Source of the DNA: Hyphomonas polymorpha PS728
Lineage (GTDB): Bacteria; Pseudomonadota; Alphaproteobacteria; Caulobacterales; Hyphomonadaceae
Assembly (NCBI RefSeq): GCF_000685315.1
Contig: NZ_ARYM01000011.1
Coordinates: 88,904 to 152,903, forward strand
DNA length: 64,000 nucleotides
Direction: 5' to 3'
Each line of letters begins with the position of its first letter. The stretch's first letter is position 1. Below are positions 7,921-15,926 of this stretch, piece after piece. A program made the position numbers and the translations under genes. The notes beneath the pieces were generated by a model that made no database searches, was not told where the DNA came from, and saw only the letters and a program-made list of their open reading frames with translations.

Positions 7921-9152
7921 CAGTCGATCGCCGCATAGACAAGTTGCTGAAGCTGCATCCGCATCGGATAGGTCGATGACGGCATCAGCTGGGTGGCCTG
8001 GACCGCGATCAGCTCCTCTTCCGGATCGATCCAGAAGAAGGTGGAGGCAAGGCCGCCCCAGCTGAATGTGCCATCGCTACCCGGCTGGCGGGTCTGCACG
8101 ATATCGGTGACAACCGATCCGCCCAGCCCGAAGCCTACGCCTTCGGCCATCACCTCGGTGAATGCCGAGCGCCCCATGCCGCGCATGGTCTGCCCGCCGG
8201 GCAGATGGTTCTGGCGCATGAACTCCCACGTCTTGGGACTGATGATCCGCGCGCCGTCCAGCGTACCCCCGCGCAGCAGCATCAGGGCAAAGCGGTGATA
8301 ATCCCGCACCGTGGAAGCAAGCCCGCCGCCACCATTCAGCTGAACCGGGCGCTTGGCATAGAGTTTCGAGGCCGCGCCGCCGGGATCAGCCAGCGTGGTT
8401 TCGCCGGTCTTGGCGTCTTTCTGATAGCAGGCCATCAGCCGGCCGATCTTGTCTTCCGGCACCCAGAAATCGGTATCGTTCATCTGCAGCGGACCAAAAA
8501 TCCGCTCCCGGAAGAACACGTCCAGCTCTTGCCCGGTGATGATCTCCACAATCGCGCCGAGCACATCGATCGAATGGCTGTAGCGCCATTCGGTTCCCGG
8601 TGAGAAGGCCAGCGGCAGGCCCGCCATTTGGCGCGCCATTTCCTGCAGCGTCTGCTTGTGATTGCCAACCTTTTCGCGGCGGTAGATCTCGTCGCTTTCA
8701 TCCTGCATCAGGAAGCCATAGGTGAGGCCCGCCGTGTGCGTGATCAGATCAAGGATCGTCATCTCGCGGTCTGGATCCTTCAGCTTCGGCGCCGCCGCCG
8801 TGCCGCCCGCCCAGACCTTCACATCCTTGTATTCAGGAATGTACCGGCTGACGGGATGTTCGAGGCGCAGCCTGCCCTCCTCGAACAGCATCATGATGGC
8901 CAGCGTGGTGACCGGTTTGGTCATCGAATAGATGCGGAAGATCGTCTCGGAATTGATCGGCTGGCTGCCGCCCATCTCGGTCGCGCCGATATAGCTTTCA
9001 TGGGCAATCTCGCCCCCGCGCGACACCAGCGTAGCCATGCAGGGGATCTTGCCGCTGTCGATATAGTTCTTCTGGAAGAAGTCCGGAATCGCGTCCAGAC
9101 GCTCCGCATTCAAACCAACTTCACTTGGATCAGTCAGATCATGTTCAAACAT
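7917..9152 (-). CDS. Serine beta-lactamase-fold hydrolase (class C/EstB-like)
   Basis: A 411-residue member of the beta-lactamase/transpeptidase-like family (Pfam Beta-lactamase). The nucleophile motif SMTK occupies S76-K79, and the second motif YSH starts at Y191, where true class C enzymes have YAN. The C-terminal SFSWGGLASTFFWIDP segment resembles the HTGG/KTG-equivalent strand of EstB-type esterases. There is no signal peptide, so it is probably a cytoplasmic esterase or lactonase, not a resistance enzyme. Its ATG overlaps the acyl-CoA dehydrogenase stop by 1 bp and its stop overlaps DUF3253 by 4 bp. The substrate is unknown; linkage to an acyl-CoA dehydrogenase hints at ester or lipid breakdown. 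Confidence 0.83.
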   Translation of the reverse strand: MFEHDLTDPSEVGLNAERLDAIPDFFQKNYIDSGKIPCMATLVSRGGEIAHESYIGATEMGGSQPINSETIFRIYSMTKPVTTLAIMMLFEEGRLRLEHPVSRYIPEYKDVKVWAGGTAAAPKLKDPDREMTILDLITHTAGLTYGFLMQDESDEIYRREKVGNHKQTLQEMARQMAGLPLAFSPGTEWRYSHSIDVLGAIVEIITGQELDVFFRERIFGPLQMNDTDFWVPEDKIGRLMACYQKDAKTGETTLADPGGAASKLYAKRPVQLNGGGGLASTVRDYHRFALMLLRGGTLDGARIISPKTWEFMRQNHLPGGQTMRGMGRSAFTEVMAEGVGFGLGGSVVTDIVQTRQPGSDGTFSWGGLASTFFWIDPEEELIAVQATQLMPSSTYPMRMQLQQLVYAAIDW

Positions 9153-10312
9153 CAGAGGCTCCCCGCTTTGGCCGCGCGGGCCAGTTCACGCGCGATGATT
9201 ATCTGTTGAATCTGGCTGGTGCCTTCATAGAGGCGGAAGATGCGCACATCGCGGTAGAACCGCTCGATGCCGTAATCGGCCACATAGCCTGCCCCGCCGA
9301 AAATCTGCACGGCGCGGTCGGCCACGCGGCCGCAGGCCTCGGTGGCAAAAAGCTTCGTGCACGAAGCAAGCATGGTGATGTCCTCGCCCGCGTCGCGGCG
9401 GCGCGCGGCGTCCAGGATCATGCATTCGGCGGCATAGGTTTCTGCCTGGCTGTCAGCGATCAGGGCCTGCAGCATCTGATGCTCGAAGATCGGCTTGCCG
9501 AACTGGCGGCGCTCGAGGGCGTAATTGACCATCTCGCGGATCAGGCGTTTGGAAACGCCGGTCGCCACGGCCGAGATGTGCAGCCGGCCTTTATCCAGCA
9601 CACTCATGGCCACCTTGAAGCCCTCGCCTTCCTTGGCGATCATGTTGGCGGCGGGCACGCGGGCGTTCTCGAAGATCACGTCGCAGATATGGGCGCCCTG
9701 CTGGCCCATCTTCTTCTCCGGCTTGCCAACCGAGAGGCCGGGCGTGCCGCGCTCCACGATGAAGGCAGAAACCCCCTTCGCGCCGGGCTCGTCCTGATTT
9801 GTCCGTGCCATGACGGTGAAGAGATCGGCCTTGTTGGCGTTGGTGATATAGCGCTTGGTGCCATTGAGGATGTAATAGTCCCCATCCCGCACGGCTTTGG
9901 TCTTCAGGCCGGCCGCGTCAGAGCCGGCTTCGGGCTCAGTCAGGGCGAAAGAGGCGATCAGGTCGCCCGAGGCGATGCCGGGGAGCCATTTCTGCTTCTG
10001 CTCAGGGGTGCCGAAAAGGACGAGAGCCTGGCTGCCGATGCCGATATTGGTGCCGGCAACGGAACGGAAGGCTGGCGAAGTCTGGCCGAGTTCCATGGCG
10101 ACCAGGCATTCGGTTTCCATGTCGAGATCGAGCCCGCCGAACTCCTCCGGTACGGCAACGCCGAACAGGCCAAGCTCCTTCATGGCGTCAACCACATGCT
10201 GAGGCACTGCGTCTTCTTCTGAGACCTGGGCCTCCACGGGCACGCAGGTTTCGGTCACAAAGCGGCGCACCTGCTCGATCAGGGCGGCGCGGGTTTCAGC
10301 ATCAAAGGCCAT
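9152..10312 (-). CDS. Acyl-CoA dehydrogenase
   Basis: A 386-residue flavoprotein that introduces the alpha,beta double bond into acyl-CoA and passes electrons to ETF. Family signatures present are the FALTEPEAGSDAAGLKT FAD/substrate segment (about residues 127-143), KRYITNANKADLFTVMART, the helical RRQFGKPIFEHQMLQ region, and QIFGGAGYVADYGIERFYRDVRIFRLYEGTSQIQ near the C-terminus. The catalytic base is expected in the last of these, at YEGT (E). First gene of a four-gene minus-strand run. It is divergent from the thioesterase at 10425, so both may act on the same acyl-CoA pool. Chain-length specificity cannot be read from sequence. Confidence 0.92.
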   Translation of the reverse strand: MAFDAETRAALIEQVRRFVTETCVPVEAQVSEEDAVPQHVVDAMKELGLFGVAVPEEFGGLDLDMETECLVAMELGQTSPAFRSVAGTNIGIGSQALVLFGTPEQKQKWLPGIASGDLIASFALTEPEAGSDAAGLKTKAVRDGDYYILNGTKRYITNANKADLFTVMARTNQDEPGAKGVSAFIVERGTPGLSVGKPEKKMGQQGAHICDVIFENARVPAANMIAKEGEGFKVAMSVLDKGRLHISAVATGVSKRLIREMVNYALERRQFGKPIFEHQMLQALIADSQAETYAAECMILDAARRRDAGEDITMLASCTKLFATEACGRVADRAVQIFGGAGYVADYGIERFYRDVRIFRLYEGTSQIQQIIIARELARAAKAGSL

Positions 10313-10424
10313 GGGTTTCTTCTCCCGTCATTTCTCTTCGGCGCGCACTCTATGCCCCAATGCGGCGCTTGTCGAAGGGGCGCATGACGGTAAGGTGCCG
10401 CAGTCAAAAAAGAGATGGAGCCCC

Positions 10425-10856
10425 ATGTCCACAACGATTGTCGAGAGCGGTGAGTTTGCAGGCTGGACTACATGGGCCGAGGAGCCCTTCGAGCATGAAA
10501 CGGCCGGCCCGTTCTATTTCCGGGTCGATGAGAAAGGCCCGGTCGCCGCGTTCCGGGTGGCGCGCAAGCATATGAATGCCGGGGGCGTGGTGCATGGCGG
10601 CTGCCTGATGACCTTTGCCGACTTTGCCCTGTTCGCGATTGGCCATGAGGCCATGGAAGGCTCTTACGGGGTCACGGTGGCGTTTACCGCCGAATTCATC
10701 GACGGGGCACTGGAAGGAGAACGGCTGGAGGCGCGTGGGGACACGCTGCGCAAAGGCGGGTCTCTCAGCTTTGTGCGCGGACTGGTGACAGGCCAGGATG
10801 GCCGGCCAGTGCTGAACTTTTCGGGCACTATCAAGAAGCGGAGGAAACAGGCATGA
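10425..10856 (+). CDS. PaaI-like hotdog-fold thioesterase
   Basis: A 143-residue single hotdog domain that should hydrolyse acyl-CoA thioesters. The conserved stretch N51-AGGVVHGGCLMTFAD66 carries the HGG motif and the acidic residue that helps activate water in PaaI/thioesterase 2 proteins. The ATG at 10425 follows AGAGATGGAG; an upstream in-frame start at 10311 would overlap the acyl-CoA dehydrogenase start and is not supported. The stop overlaps the next gene by 4 bp (ATGA). Its last 19 codons and downstream sequence recur in degenerate form at 11450-11512. Confidence 0.85.
   Translation: MSTTIVESGEFAGWTTWAEEPFEHETAGPFYFRVDEKGPVAAFRVARKHMNAGGVVHGGCLMTFADFALFAIGHEAMEGSYGVTVAFTAEFIDGALEGERLEARGDTLRKGGSLSFVRGLVTGQDGRPVLNFSGTIKKRRKQA
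10793..10855 (+). repeat. Direct repeat copy 1 (3' end of thioesterase)
   Basis: About 62 bp running from CAGGATGGCCGGCCAGTGC to GGAGGAAACAGGCATG. It aligns without gaps to 11450-11512: the first 19 bases and the last 16 bases are nearly identical, the middle is diverged. It encodes the thioesterase C-terminus (QDGRPV...KRRKQA) and the ribosome-binding site of the next gene. Confidence 0.7.
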
Positions 10857-11431
10857 GCCGGATTGGCGCTCTGCTGGCAGGACTTGTGCTGCTGATCTCG
10901 CCGGCGACCGCTGCGGCCCAGGACCTGTTTGCTGGCATCCCCGATCTTGCCGATCACGGCGTTGTCGATGGATGGCGGGCCGGAAAGATCGACAGCGACG
11001 ATATCTGGCTGGGACAGGCCTGCGTCCTTTACAAGACACTCACCAAGGACCCCAGCCCTATTTATGTCACCTACAGGTTCGAGCCGGGTGAGGAGGAGAC
11101 GGCGGTTGTCTTCGCCGTGCCCCGGGCTGAGTCCGTGCCTGATCCTGATGAGATTGACTGGGGTTACCTTGAACCCACCGATCTCATCTATGCCCTCAAC
11201 GGCACCGATGCCCGCAGGGCGCCCGGCCATGTGGGCTGGGAGTATATCGACGCCAATTCGGTCTATGTGACCCTGTCGATGGACGCGGATCGGGCGATGG
11301 TGGACCAGATCGCCGCCGCTGACTGGGTTGGGATCGCCGTAGACGGCGCCGCCGAAGGGATGCGGTTCGATACCGGCAAAGCCACAGGGGCGGTGGCCTG
11401 GGCCCGCCAATGCCTGGCGGGATTCAACTAA
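10853..11431 (+). CDS. Secreted protein of unknown function
   Basis: A 192-residue protein with a clear signal peptide (hydrophobic LLAGLVLLISPATAAAQ, cleavage likely near residue 23). I do not recognise a family. The mature part has a conserved-looking YVTYRFEPGEEETAVVFAVPR segment, a single WARQCLAGF C-terminus, and two cysteines (near residues 60 and 188) that could form a disulphide in the periplasm. It overlaps the thioesterase stop by 4 bp, so it is translated as part of that operon. It lies exactly between two direct repeats of the thioesterase 3' end, which suggests it was inserted, or that a tandem duplication was later eroded. Confidence 0.65.
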   Translation: MSRIGALLAGLVLLISPATAAAQDLFAGIPDLADHGVVDGWRAGKIDSDDIWLGQACVLYKTLTKDPSPIYVTYRFEPGEEETAVVFAVPRAESVPDPDEIDWGYLEPTDLIYALNGTDARRAPGHVGWEYIDANSVYVTLSMDADRAMVDQIAAADWVGIAVDGAAEGMRFDTGKATGAVAWARQCLAGFN

Positions 11432-11449
11432 CCAGCAGGATCAATACGG

Positions 11450-11512
11450 GGAGGATGGCCGGCCAGTGCGGACCTCCTCCGGAAACATAACGAAACGGAG
11501 GAAACAGACATG
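11450..11512 (+). repeat. Direct repeat copy 2 (fossil thioesterase 3' end)
   Basis: Second copy of the element at 10793-10855. In the same frame it still reads EDGRPV...KRRKQT, a degenerate thioesterase tail, and supplies the GGAGG ribosome-binding site of the SDR gene. There is no open frame upstream for a whole second thioesterase. Confidence 0.7.
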
Positions 11513-12301
11513 CGAGAGCAGCCACCCTATCAGGAATTATCCAGAAGCATCAAAGGCAAGACGGCGCTGATCACCGGCGCGGCCAGCGGCATGGGGCGGG
11601 CGACGGCCCACCTCTTTGCCCGTGAGGGCGCGAATGTGGCGGTGACCGACCTGCGCCAGGAAAACGTCGACAAGGTCGTCAATGAAATCAAGGCAGCCGG
11701 CTTCGATCATGTGAAAGGCTGGGCCCTGGATGTGGGCGATGGCGCCGCGATCAAGCGGGTGGTGGATGAGGCGGCGGCGCATTTTGGCGGGATGGATATC
11801 CTCGTCAACAATGCAGGGTTCGCCATCCCCGGCCAGGTTGGAGAGGAAAGCTATGAGGACAGCTGGGGCCCCTCGATCAACGTCATGCTGACCTCGCACC
11901 AGCGGGCGATCCGGGCGGCCCTGCCCTATATGCGCAAGAATGGCTGGGGGCGGATTGTGAACATCGCGTCCACCGAAGGGCTGGGGGCAACGCCGGGCAA
12001 TTCCCCTTACGTGGCGGCCAAGCATGGCGTGATCGGCCTGACGCGCGGCCTGGCGGTGGATCTGGGCCGGGAAGGCATCACGGTCAACTGCATCTGCCCG
12101 GGCCCGATCATCACCGGGATCACCGCCGGAATCTCCGATGAACACAAGGAGATATATGCCAAACGCCGGGTGCCGCTGCGCCGGTATGGCATCCCCGAAG
12201 AGGTGGCGCACATGACGCTTTCCCTCGTGTTGCCGGCGGCGAGCTTCCTCAACGGTGTCCACATTCCGGTGGATGGCGGACTGACGATCAAGAACGCCTG
12301 A
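11510..12301 (+). CDS. SDR-family NAD(P)-dependent oxidoreductase
   Basis: A 263-residue classical short-chain dehydrogenase/reductase. The Rossmann glycine motif TGAASGMG is at residues 22-29, the NNAG motif at 100-103, and the catalytic Ser, Tyr and Lys are S154, Y167 and K171 (YVAAK). The aspartate after the second strand (VTDLR) favours NAD(H). The C-terminal PVDGGLTIKNA is typical of the FabG/gluconate-dehydrogenase-like group; the alcohol or ketone used is unknown. A GGAGG site precedes the ATG. It follows the thioesterase and secreted gene on the same strand and probably belongs to that transcript. Confidence 0.88.
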   Translation: MREQPPYQELSRSIKGKTALITGAASGMGRATAHLFAREGANVAVTDLRQENVDKVVNEIKAAGFDHVKGWALDVGDGAAIKRVVDEAAAHFGGMDILVNNAGFAIPGQVGEESYEDSWGPSINVMLTSHQRAIRAALPYMRKNGWGRIVNIASTEGLGATPGNSPYVAAKHGVIGLTRGLAVDLGREGITVNCICPGPIITGITAGISDEHKEIYAKRRVPLRRYGIPEEVAHMTLSLVLPAASFLNGVHIPVDGGLTIKNA

Positions 12302-12317
12302 CCCCGCGCCCAACCGG

Positions 12318-12353
12318 TGTCATCCCGTGTCAAAACGCGGACACGGGATGACA
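12318..12353. repeat. Perfect 14 bp inverted repeat
   Basis: TGTCATCCCGTGTC (12318-12331) and GACACGGGATGACA (12340-12353) pair without mismatch around the 8-base loop AAAACGCG. It sits 17 bp after the SDR stop. It lacks a T-run on either strand, so it is either a weak transcription end or a protein-binding or mobile palindrome. The phased array starts 7 bp later. Confidence 0.75.
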
Positions 12354-12359
12354 TCCAGC

Positions 12360-12415
12360 GGACAAATCCGGACATTTCCGGACAGTCCCGGACAGATCAG
12401 GGACGCGCCAGGACA
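12360..12415. repeat. Six-unit array of GGACA repeats at 10-11 bp period, copy 1
   Basis: GGACA (last-but-one unit GGACG) begins at 12360, 12370, 12380, 12390, 12401 and 12411. The consensus unit is about GGACAnnTCC. It lies between the convergent SDR and M1 aminopeptidase genes and overlaps the last codons of the latter. An array of the same design is at 32980-33035. Confidence 0.7.
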
Positions 12416-15051
12416 GGCAGGATCATCGCGCGGGCATTCTCTCTCTGCGCGGCGCAGAGCGTCAGATATTCCTTCGTTTCGCCCAACGCGCGTTCATGCC
12501 CGGCAAGGTCGCGGCTGCCGGCGGCAAAGAGGGCTTCCAGATCCGGGATCATCGCAGGGTCGCAGAAGGCCCGTGCCAGGCGCGGCGTGTTGCGGCGCAG
12601 CTGGGAAGGCACCCGGGCCGTGAAGCCGGGGAAGTCTCCGGTGAGGCGGGCCCAGGTCCTGTCGCGGTGGGCCGGATTGTTCATCAGGCTCTGGGCGAGG
12701 GAGAAGGTGACCTGCTGGCTGATGCCGCCCTCATAGATGAGATCGAGCGCGCGGGCAGCATCATCCGGCGAAGCGGCGCTGCCGAGGCTGTCGGCAGCGG
12801 CCTGGAGAAAGACGGCATCGTCCAGGCGGGTGATGGCGGCGAGCACCTTGTCTAACATCGCCGTGCCCCCCTCCTCCAGCGCGGCGCGCAGGGCGTAGGT
12901 GTAGAGGTCGCTGGAGAGCTCGCCCGTGCCTGAGAGGAACGCATCGGCCTCGGCGACAAGGGCGGCGCGGGCCTCAGGCTCGTGCAGGGAGGCGGCCCGG
13001 AAACCGCGCAGGCGCATCCCGGCTTCCAGCTCGGACGGGTCATCCCGCCGGGCGAGCGCGGCAGACGCGCGGGCCTTTGCCGGCTCTGCCTCTTCGCCAA
13101 GCTGGGCCAGAAGCGCGTCCCAGGCGTTCAGCGCAAAGATCAGCACTGTGCCATGTGGATGGGCGAGGCTGGCTTCGAGAAGGCCGAGATACTCCGCCCC
13201 GCCCATCGATCCGGCATTGAAGGCGGCCTGGGCGCTGTCGATGGAGACCAGAGCCTCGCGCGGCTCAAGCGCGGCGAAATCATCCGTCAGGGCGCGCCAA
13301 TATTCCGCTGGCAGATCAAACCGGTAATAGCCTGCCCCCTTGGCATTGGGCACGACGACTTCCGGGCAGATGGCGCCGCGCACATCCACCGTGCGCTGGG
13401 GCGCGCTGAGCAGCGTGCAGACTTCGCCCGTATTGGCGCCATCCTTCCAGGCGGCGCAGACCGGAATGTTCCACAGGCCGCCGGGGGTAATTTCCGAACC
13501 GATGGGACGATAACGTGTCTGGCTGAACTCTATCTTGGCAGACGTGCCGCTGCAGATCGGCTGGGCCGAGACGAGCGGCACACCAGGCTGGGTGACGAAG
13601 CTTTCGAAGACAGTGCCGATGGCGCGCTGGCCGCTGGCCTTGCCGATGGCGGAATAGAAGCGCGCGCTGTCGGCCTCACCATCTGCATACTGCGCAATGT
13701 ATCGCCCGAGCGCCGGGCGCAAGACATCCGGGCCGAAATAGGTGTCGATCATCCGGATGACCGACTGGCCCTTGGAATAGGTGATCGCGTCATAGGCATT
13801 GCGCACATCTTCATTGCGGCTGATCGGCTCTGCCACGGCGCGCACGCCTTGCAGGCTGTCGAGCGACATGGCGCGGATACCATCGACCACGGCGGCCAGA
13901 TCATGATTGCCCTGGGGCTCCATGATTTCCAGCACGGCGGTTTCACTCCAGGTGGCGAAGGCTTCCTTCAGCCAGAGATCATCCCACCAGGGCGGCGTGA
14001 CCAGATTGCCAAACCACATATGGGCAATCTCATGCGCATGGATTTCCTTGACGCTGCGCAGGAGGGACGGCCCGGTATTGGGGCCGACAAGAATGCGGCC
14101 TTCGCGATAGGTGATGGCGGCGGCCAGCTCTGTTGCGCCCGAGGGCCATTGCGGGGCGGCGATGATATCGAGCTTTTCATAGGGGTAAGGCTGGCCCAGC
14201 ATTTCCTCAAAGACGCGCATCATTTCCGGCGTCAGGTCCAGCGCGAAGGCAAGCTCCTCCCCCTTCCCGGCGCGGGCATAGCCCGTGAGCGGAATTTCCG
14301 TGCGCCGCACATCATTTGGCGGGAGCGGGGCGCGATCGACCTTGTCGAAATTGCCGACGGCGGTGGAGAGCAGATAGGTGGAGAGCGGACGGGTGGGCGC
14401 GAAGGTGATGGTTTCAAAGCCGGGCTGAGCCGGCGCGCGGGAGACCTCCGGCGTGTTGGCGATGGCGTGCATGCCTTCGGGCACGGTGATTGCCACTTCA
14501 AAGGGCGCCTTCAGGCCCGGCTCGTCAAAGCCCGGCAGGAAGCGGCGCGCCTGAATGCTTTCGGACTTGGCAAGGGCATACCAGTTGCCTTGGGATTCGA
14601 CGCGGAAGAGACCGGCCAGGCCCGTATCGAAGGCGGCGGTATAGTCGATCGCCAGCGTGACGCGGCGCGCTTGCAGACGGCGGGGAAAACCGACCCAGAC
14701 GACGCCGGTATCGAGGACTTCCGCCCAGCTCGCCTCGACCGTTTCGCCCCCGGCCGTGGCCGTGACGCGGGAGACGGCAAGATCATCGCCGTGCAGCCAG
14801 ATGCCATTGGTGGCGGCGGCGAGCTCTACATCGATCTCGACATAGCCGGAGAAATGGGTTTCGCGCGGATCGAGATCGAGAGCGACGCGGTAGGCCTTGG
14901 GCCGGGCCATGGCCGGCAGGCGGCCCGCCGGGGCCACGCGCGCCAGGGCGGCTTCGTCCACAGGCTGGACCGGGACTGTCCAGGCAGAGCGCTGGGCACA
15001 GGCCCCCAGAAGGCAGACGCCCGCCGCAATCGCCACCATCAGAAACCGCAT
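12397..15051 (-). CDS. M1-family metallo-aminopeptidase lipoprotein
   Basis: An 884-residue envelope-anchored zinc aminopeptidase that should trim N-terminal residues from peptides. The N-terminus is a lipoprotein signal (GVCLLGAC, Cys at residue 18). The zinc site is H340-E341-I-A-H344 with E363 (HEIAH, 18 residues, E), and the proton-donor Tyr is in the YSKGQSVIRM segment near 430. The exopeptidase motif normally GAMEN reads G305-ATEL, keeping the Glu (E308) that binds the free amino group but losing Met and Asn. An ERAP1-like helical domain fills the last 330 residues. It stands alone on the minus strand and is convergent with the SDR gene. Confidence 0.9.
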   Translation of the reverse strand: MRFLMVAIAAGVCLLGACAQRSAWTVPVQPVDEAALARVAPAGRLPAMARPKAYRVALDLDPRETHFSGYVEIDVELAAATNGIWLHGDDLAVSRVTATAGGETVEASWAEVLDTGVVWVGFPRRLQARRVTLAIDYTAAFDTGLAGLFRVESQGNWYALAKSESIQARRFLPGFDEPGLKAPFEVAITVPEGMHAIANTPEVSRAPAQPGFETITFAPTRPLSTYLLSTAVGNFDKVDRAPLPPNDVRRTEIPLTGYARAGKGEELAFALDLTPEMMRVFEEMLGQPYPYEKLDIIAAPQWPSGATELAAAITYREGRILVGPNTGPSLLRSVKEIHAHEIAHMWFGNLVTPPWWDDLWLKEAFATWSETAVLEIMEPQGNHDLAAVVDGIRAMSLDSLQGVRAVAEPISRNEDVRNAYDAITYSKGQSVIRMIDTYFGPDVLRPALGRYIAQYADGEADSARFYSAIGKASGQRAIGTVFESFVTQPGVPLVSAQPICSGTSAKIEFSQTRYRPIGSEITPGGLWNIPVCAAWKDGANTGEVCTLLSAPQRTVDVRGAICPEVVVPNAKGAGYYRFDLPAEYWRALTDDFAALEPREALVSIDSAQAAFNAGSMGGAEYLGLLEASLAHPHGTVLIFALNAWDALLAQLGEEAEPAKARASAALARRDDPSELEAGMRLRGFRAASLHEPEARAALVAEADAFLSGTGELSSDLYTYALRAALEEGGTAMLDKVLAAITRLDDAVFLQAAADSLGSAASPDDAARALDLIYEGGISQQVTFSLAQSLMNNPAHRDRTWARLTGDFPGFTARVPSQLRRNTPRLARAFCDPAMIPDLEALFAAGSRDLAGHERALGETKEYLTLCAAQRENARAMILPVLARP

Positions 15052-15242
15052 GAATACTCCCCGGCTGCCCGTATTCTTCTGAATACCGCATCAGGCGCGG
15101 GAGGGAACCCTTGATCGATGGTTTAAGGGGGATTGGGACCTGCAGGTTTTTTTTAGGTTCGGGCTCGCGACGAGCCTCCCAAGGGGGCGCTGGGGACGGG
15201 TCAGGATCAGCCGGAACTGACCCTGCCGGCTTTTCCGAAGTA

Positions 15243-15881
15243 TCATTGGGTCGTCGCCCTCGGTGCGCGCCGCGCATCTGAGGGCCTATCTCCGGGCCGA
15301 GAGGCGCGCGCCTGGGGATGTGGCGGGAGATAGGCACTCAGACGGGCTGCGCCCGTCGAATGTGACGAGGACGAGAGCGAACGGGTTGGATTTCGCGCAG
15401 CACGCTTGGCCGGACGCAGCTTGGGCTGGCCGGGGGATGGGGCTGAGTTCGGGGGGATTGTGGGGGCTAGGAGGTGTCGGGGCGCGCAGTGAGGGCGCAG
15501 GCCCGGTTCATTCCTTCTGGCGGCGTTTGCAGGCCAAACGTTTTCCTCGAAGCCCCCGTTAGCACGGGGGCAGAAAAGAAGCCGCGCTTTAGGGAGAAGG
15601 CCAGCCGGGATCGCTGAGGACCAGCTTGGATCACCCCACGCCTTGCGTTTGGGCTGTGCTGGTCTGTAGGCGGAAGGGTTGGGCCTCTGGTCGCCGAGAT
15701 ATTCGACGCGCACCCTGCCCCACCAGCTGATGCGGATGAGCGCGCCTCTGCGGCCAGCGGCCTGCAGGTGTTTTGCGGCGATCCGCATCTGCCAGATGAA
15801 CACCCACCAGAAGAACGGATGCATGAGCCCGGAATACTCCGCGAGCGCTGGTTCCTTGCTGAGGCAGGCGATACTCATCAT
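15243..15881 (-). CDS. Uncertain small protein, possibly only its first 75 codons real
   Basis: The minus-strand ATG pair at 15881/15878 opens a 212-codon frame. The first part looks protein-like: a Trp/Phe-rich hydrophobic stretch (MHPFFWWVFIWQMRIAAKH) and then ISWWGRVRVEYLGD, a pattern compatible with a small membrane-associated protein. From about codon 75 the translation becomes Pro/Ser/Arg-rich and low in complexity, which is typical of non-coding GC-rich DNA. I do not recognise a family. The gene, if real, is probably shorter than the open frame or has lost its stop. Confidence 0.3.
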   Translation of the reverse strand: MMSIACLSKEPALAEYSGLMHPFFWWVFIWQMRIAAKHLQAAGRRGALIRISWWGRVRVEYLGDQRPNPSAYRPAQPKRKAWGDPSWSSAIPAGLLPKARLLFCPRANGGFEENVWPANAARRNEPGLRPHCAPRHLLAPTIPPNSAPSPGQPKLRPAKRAARNPTRSLSSSSHSTGAARLSAYLPPHPQARASRPGDRPSDARRAPRATTQ

Positions 15882-15926
15882 GGGACGGAGCATACGACCG
15901 ACGCGCCAGTAGGCGTTGCGTGCCCG

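Noticed and set aside
7917..9152. Antibiotic-inactivating class C beta-lactamase
   Set aside because: No signal peptide, YSH replaces YAN, and it is in an acyl-CoA operon, so an esterase-type hydrolase is more likely.
12982..15114. 710-codon plus-strand frame opposite the M1 aminopeptidase
   Set aside because: It is a shadow of the M1 gene: no recognisable domain, and the minus-strand frame has an intact zinc site.
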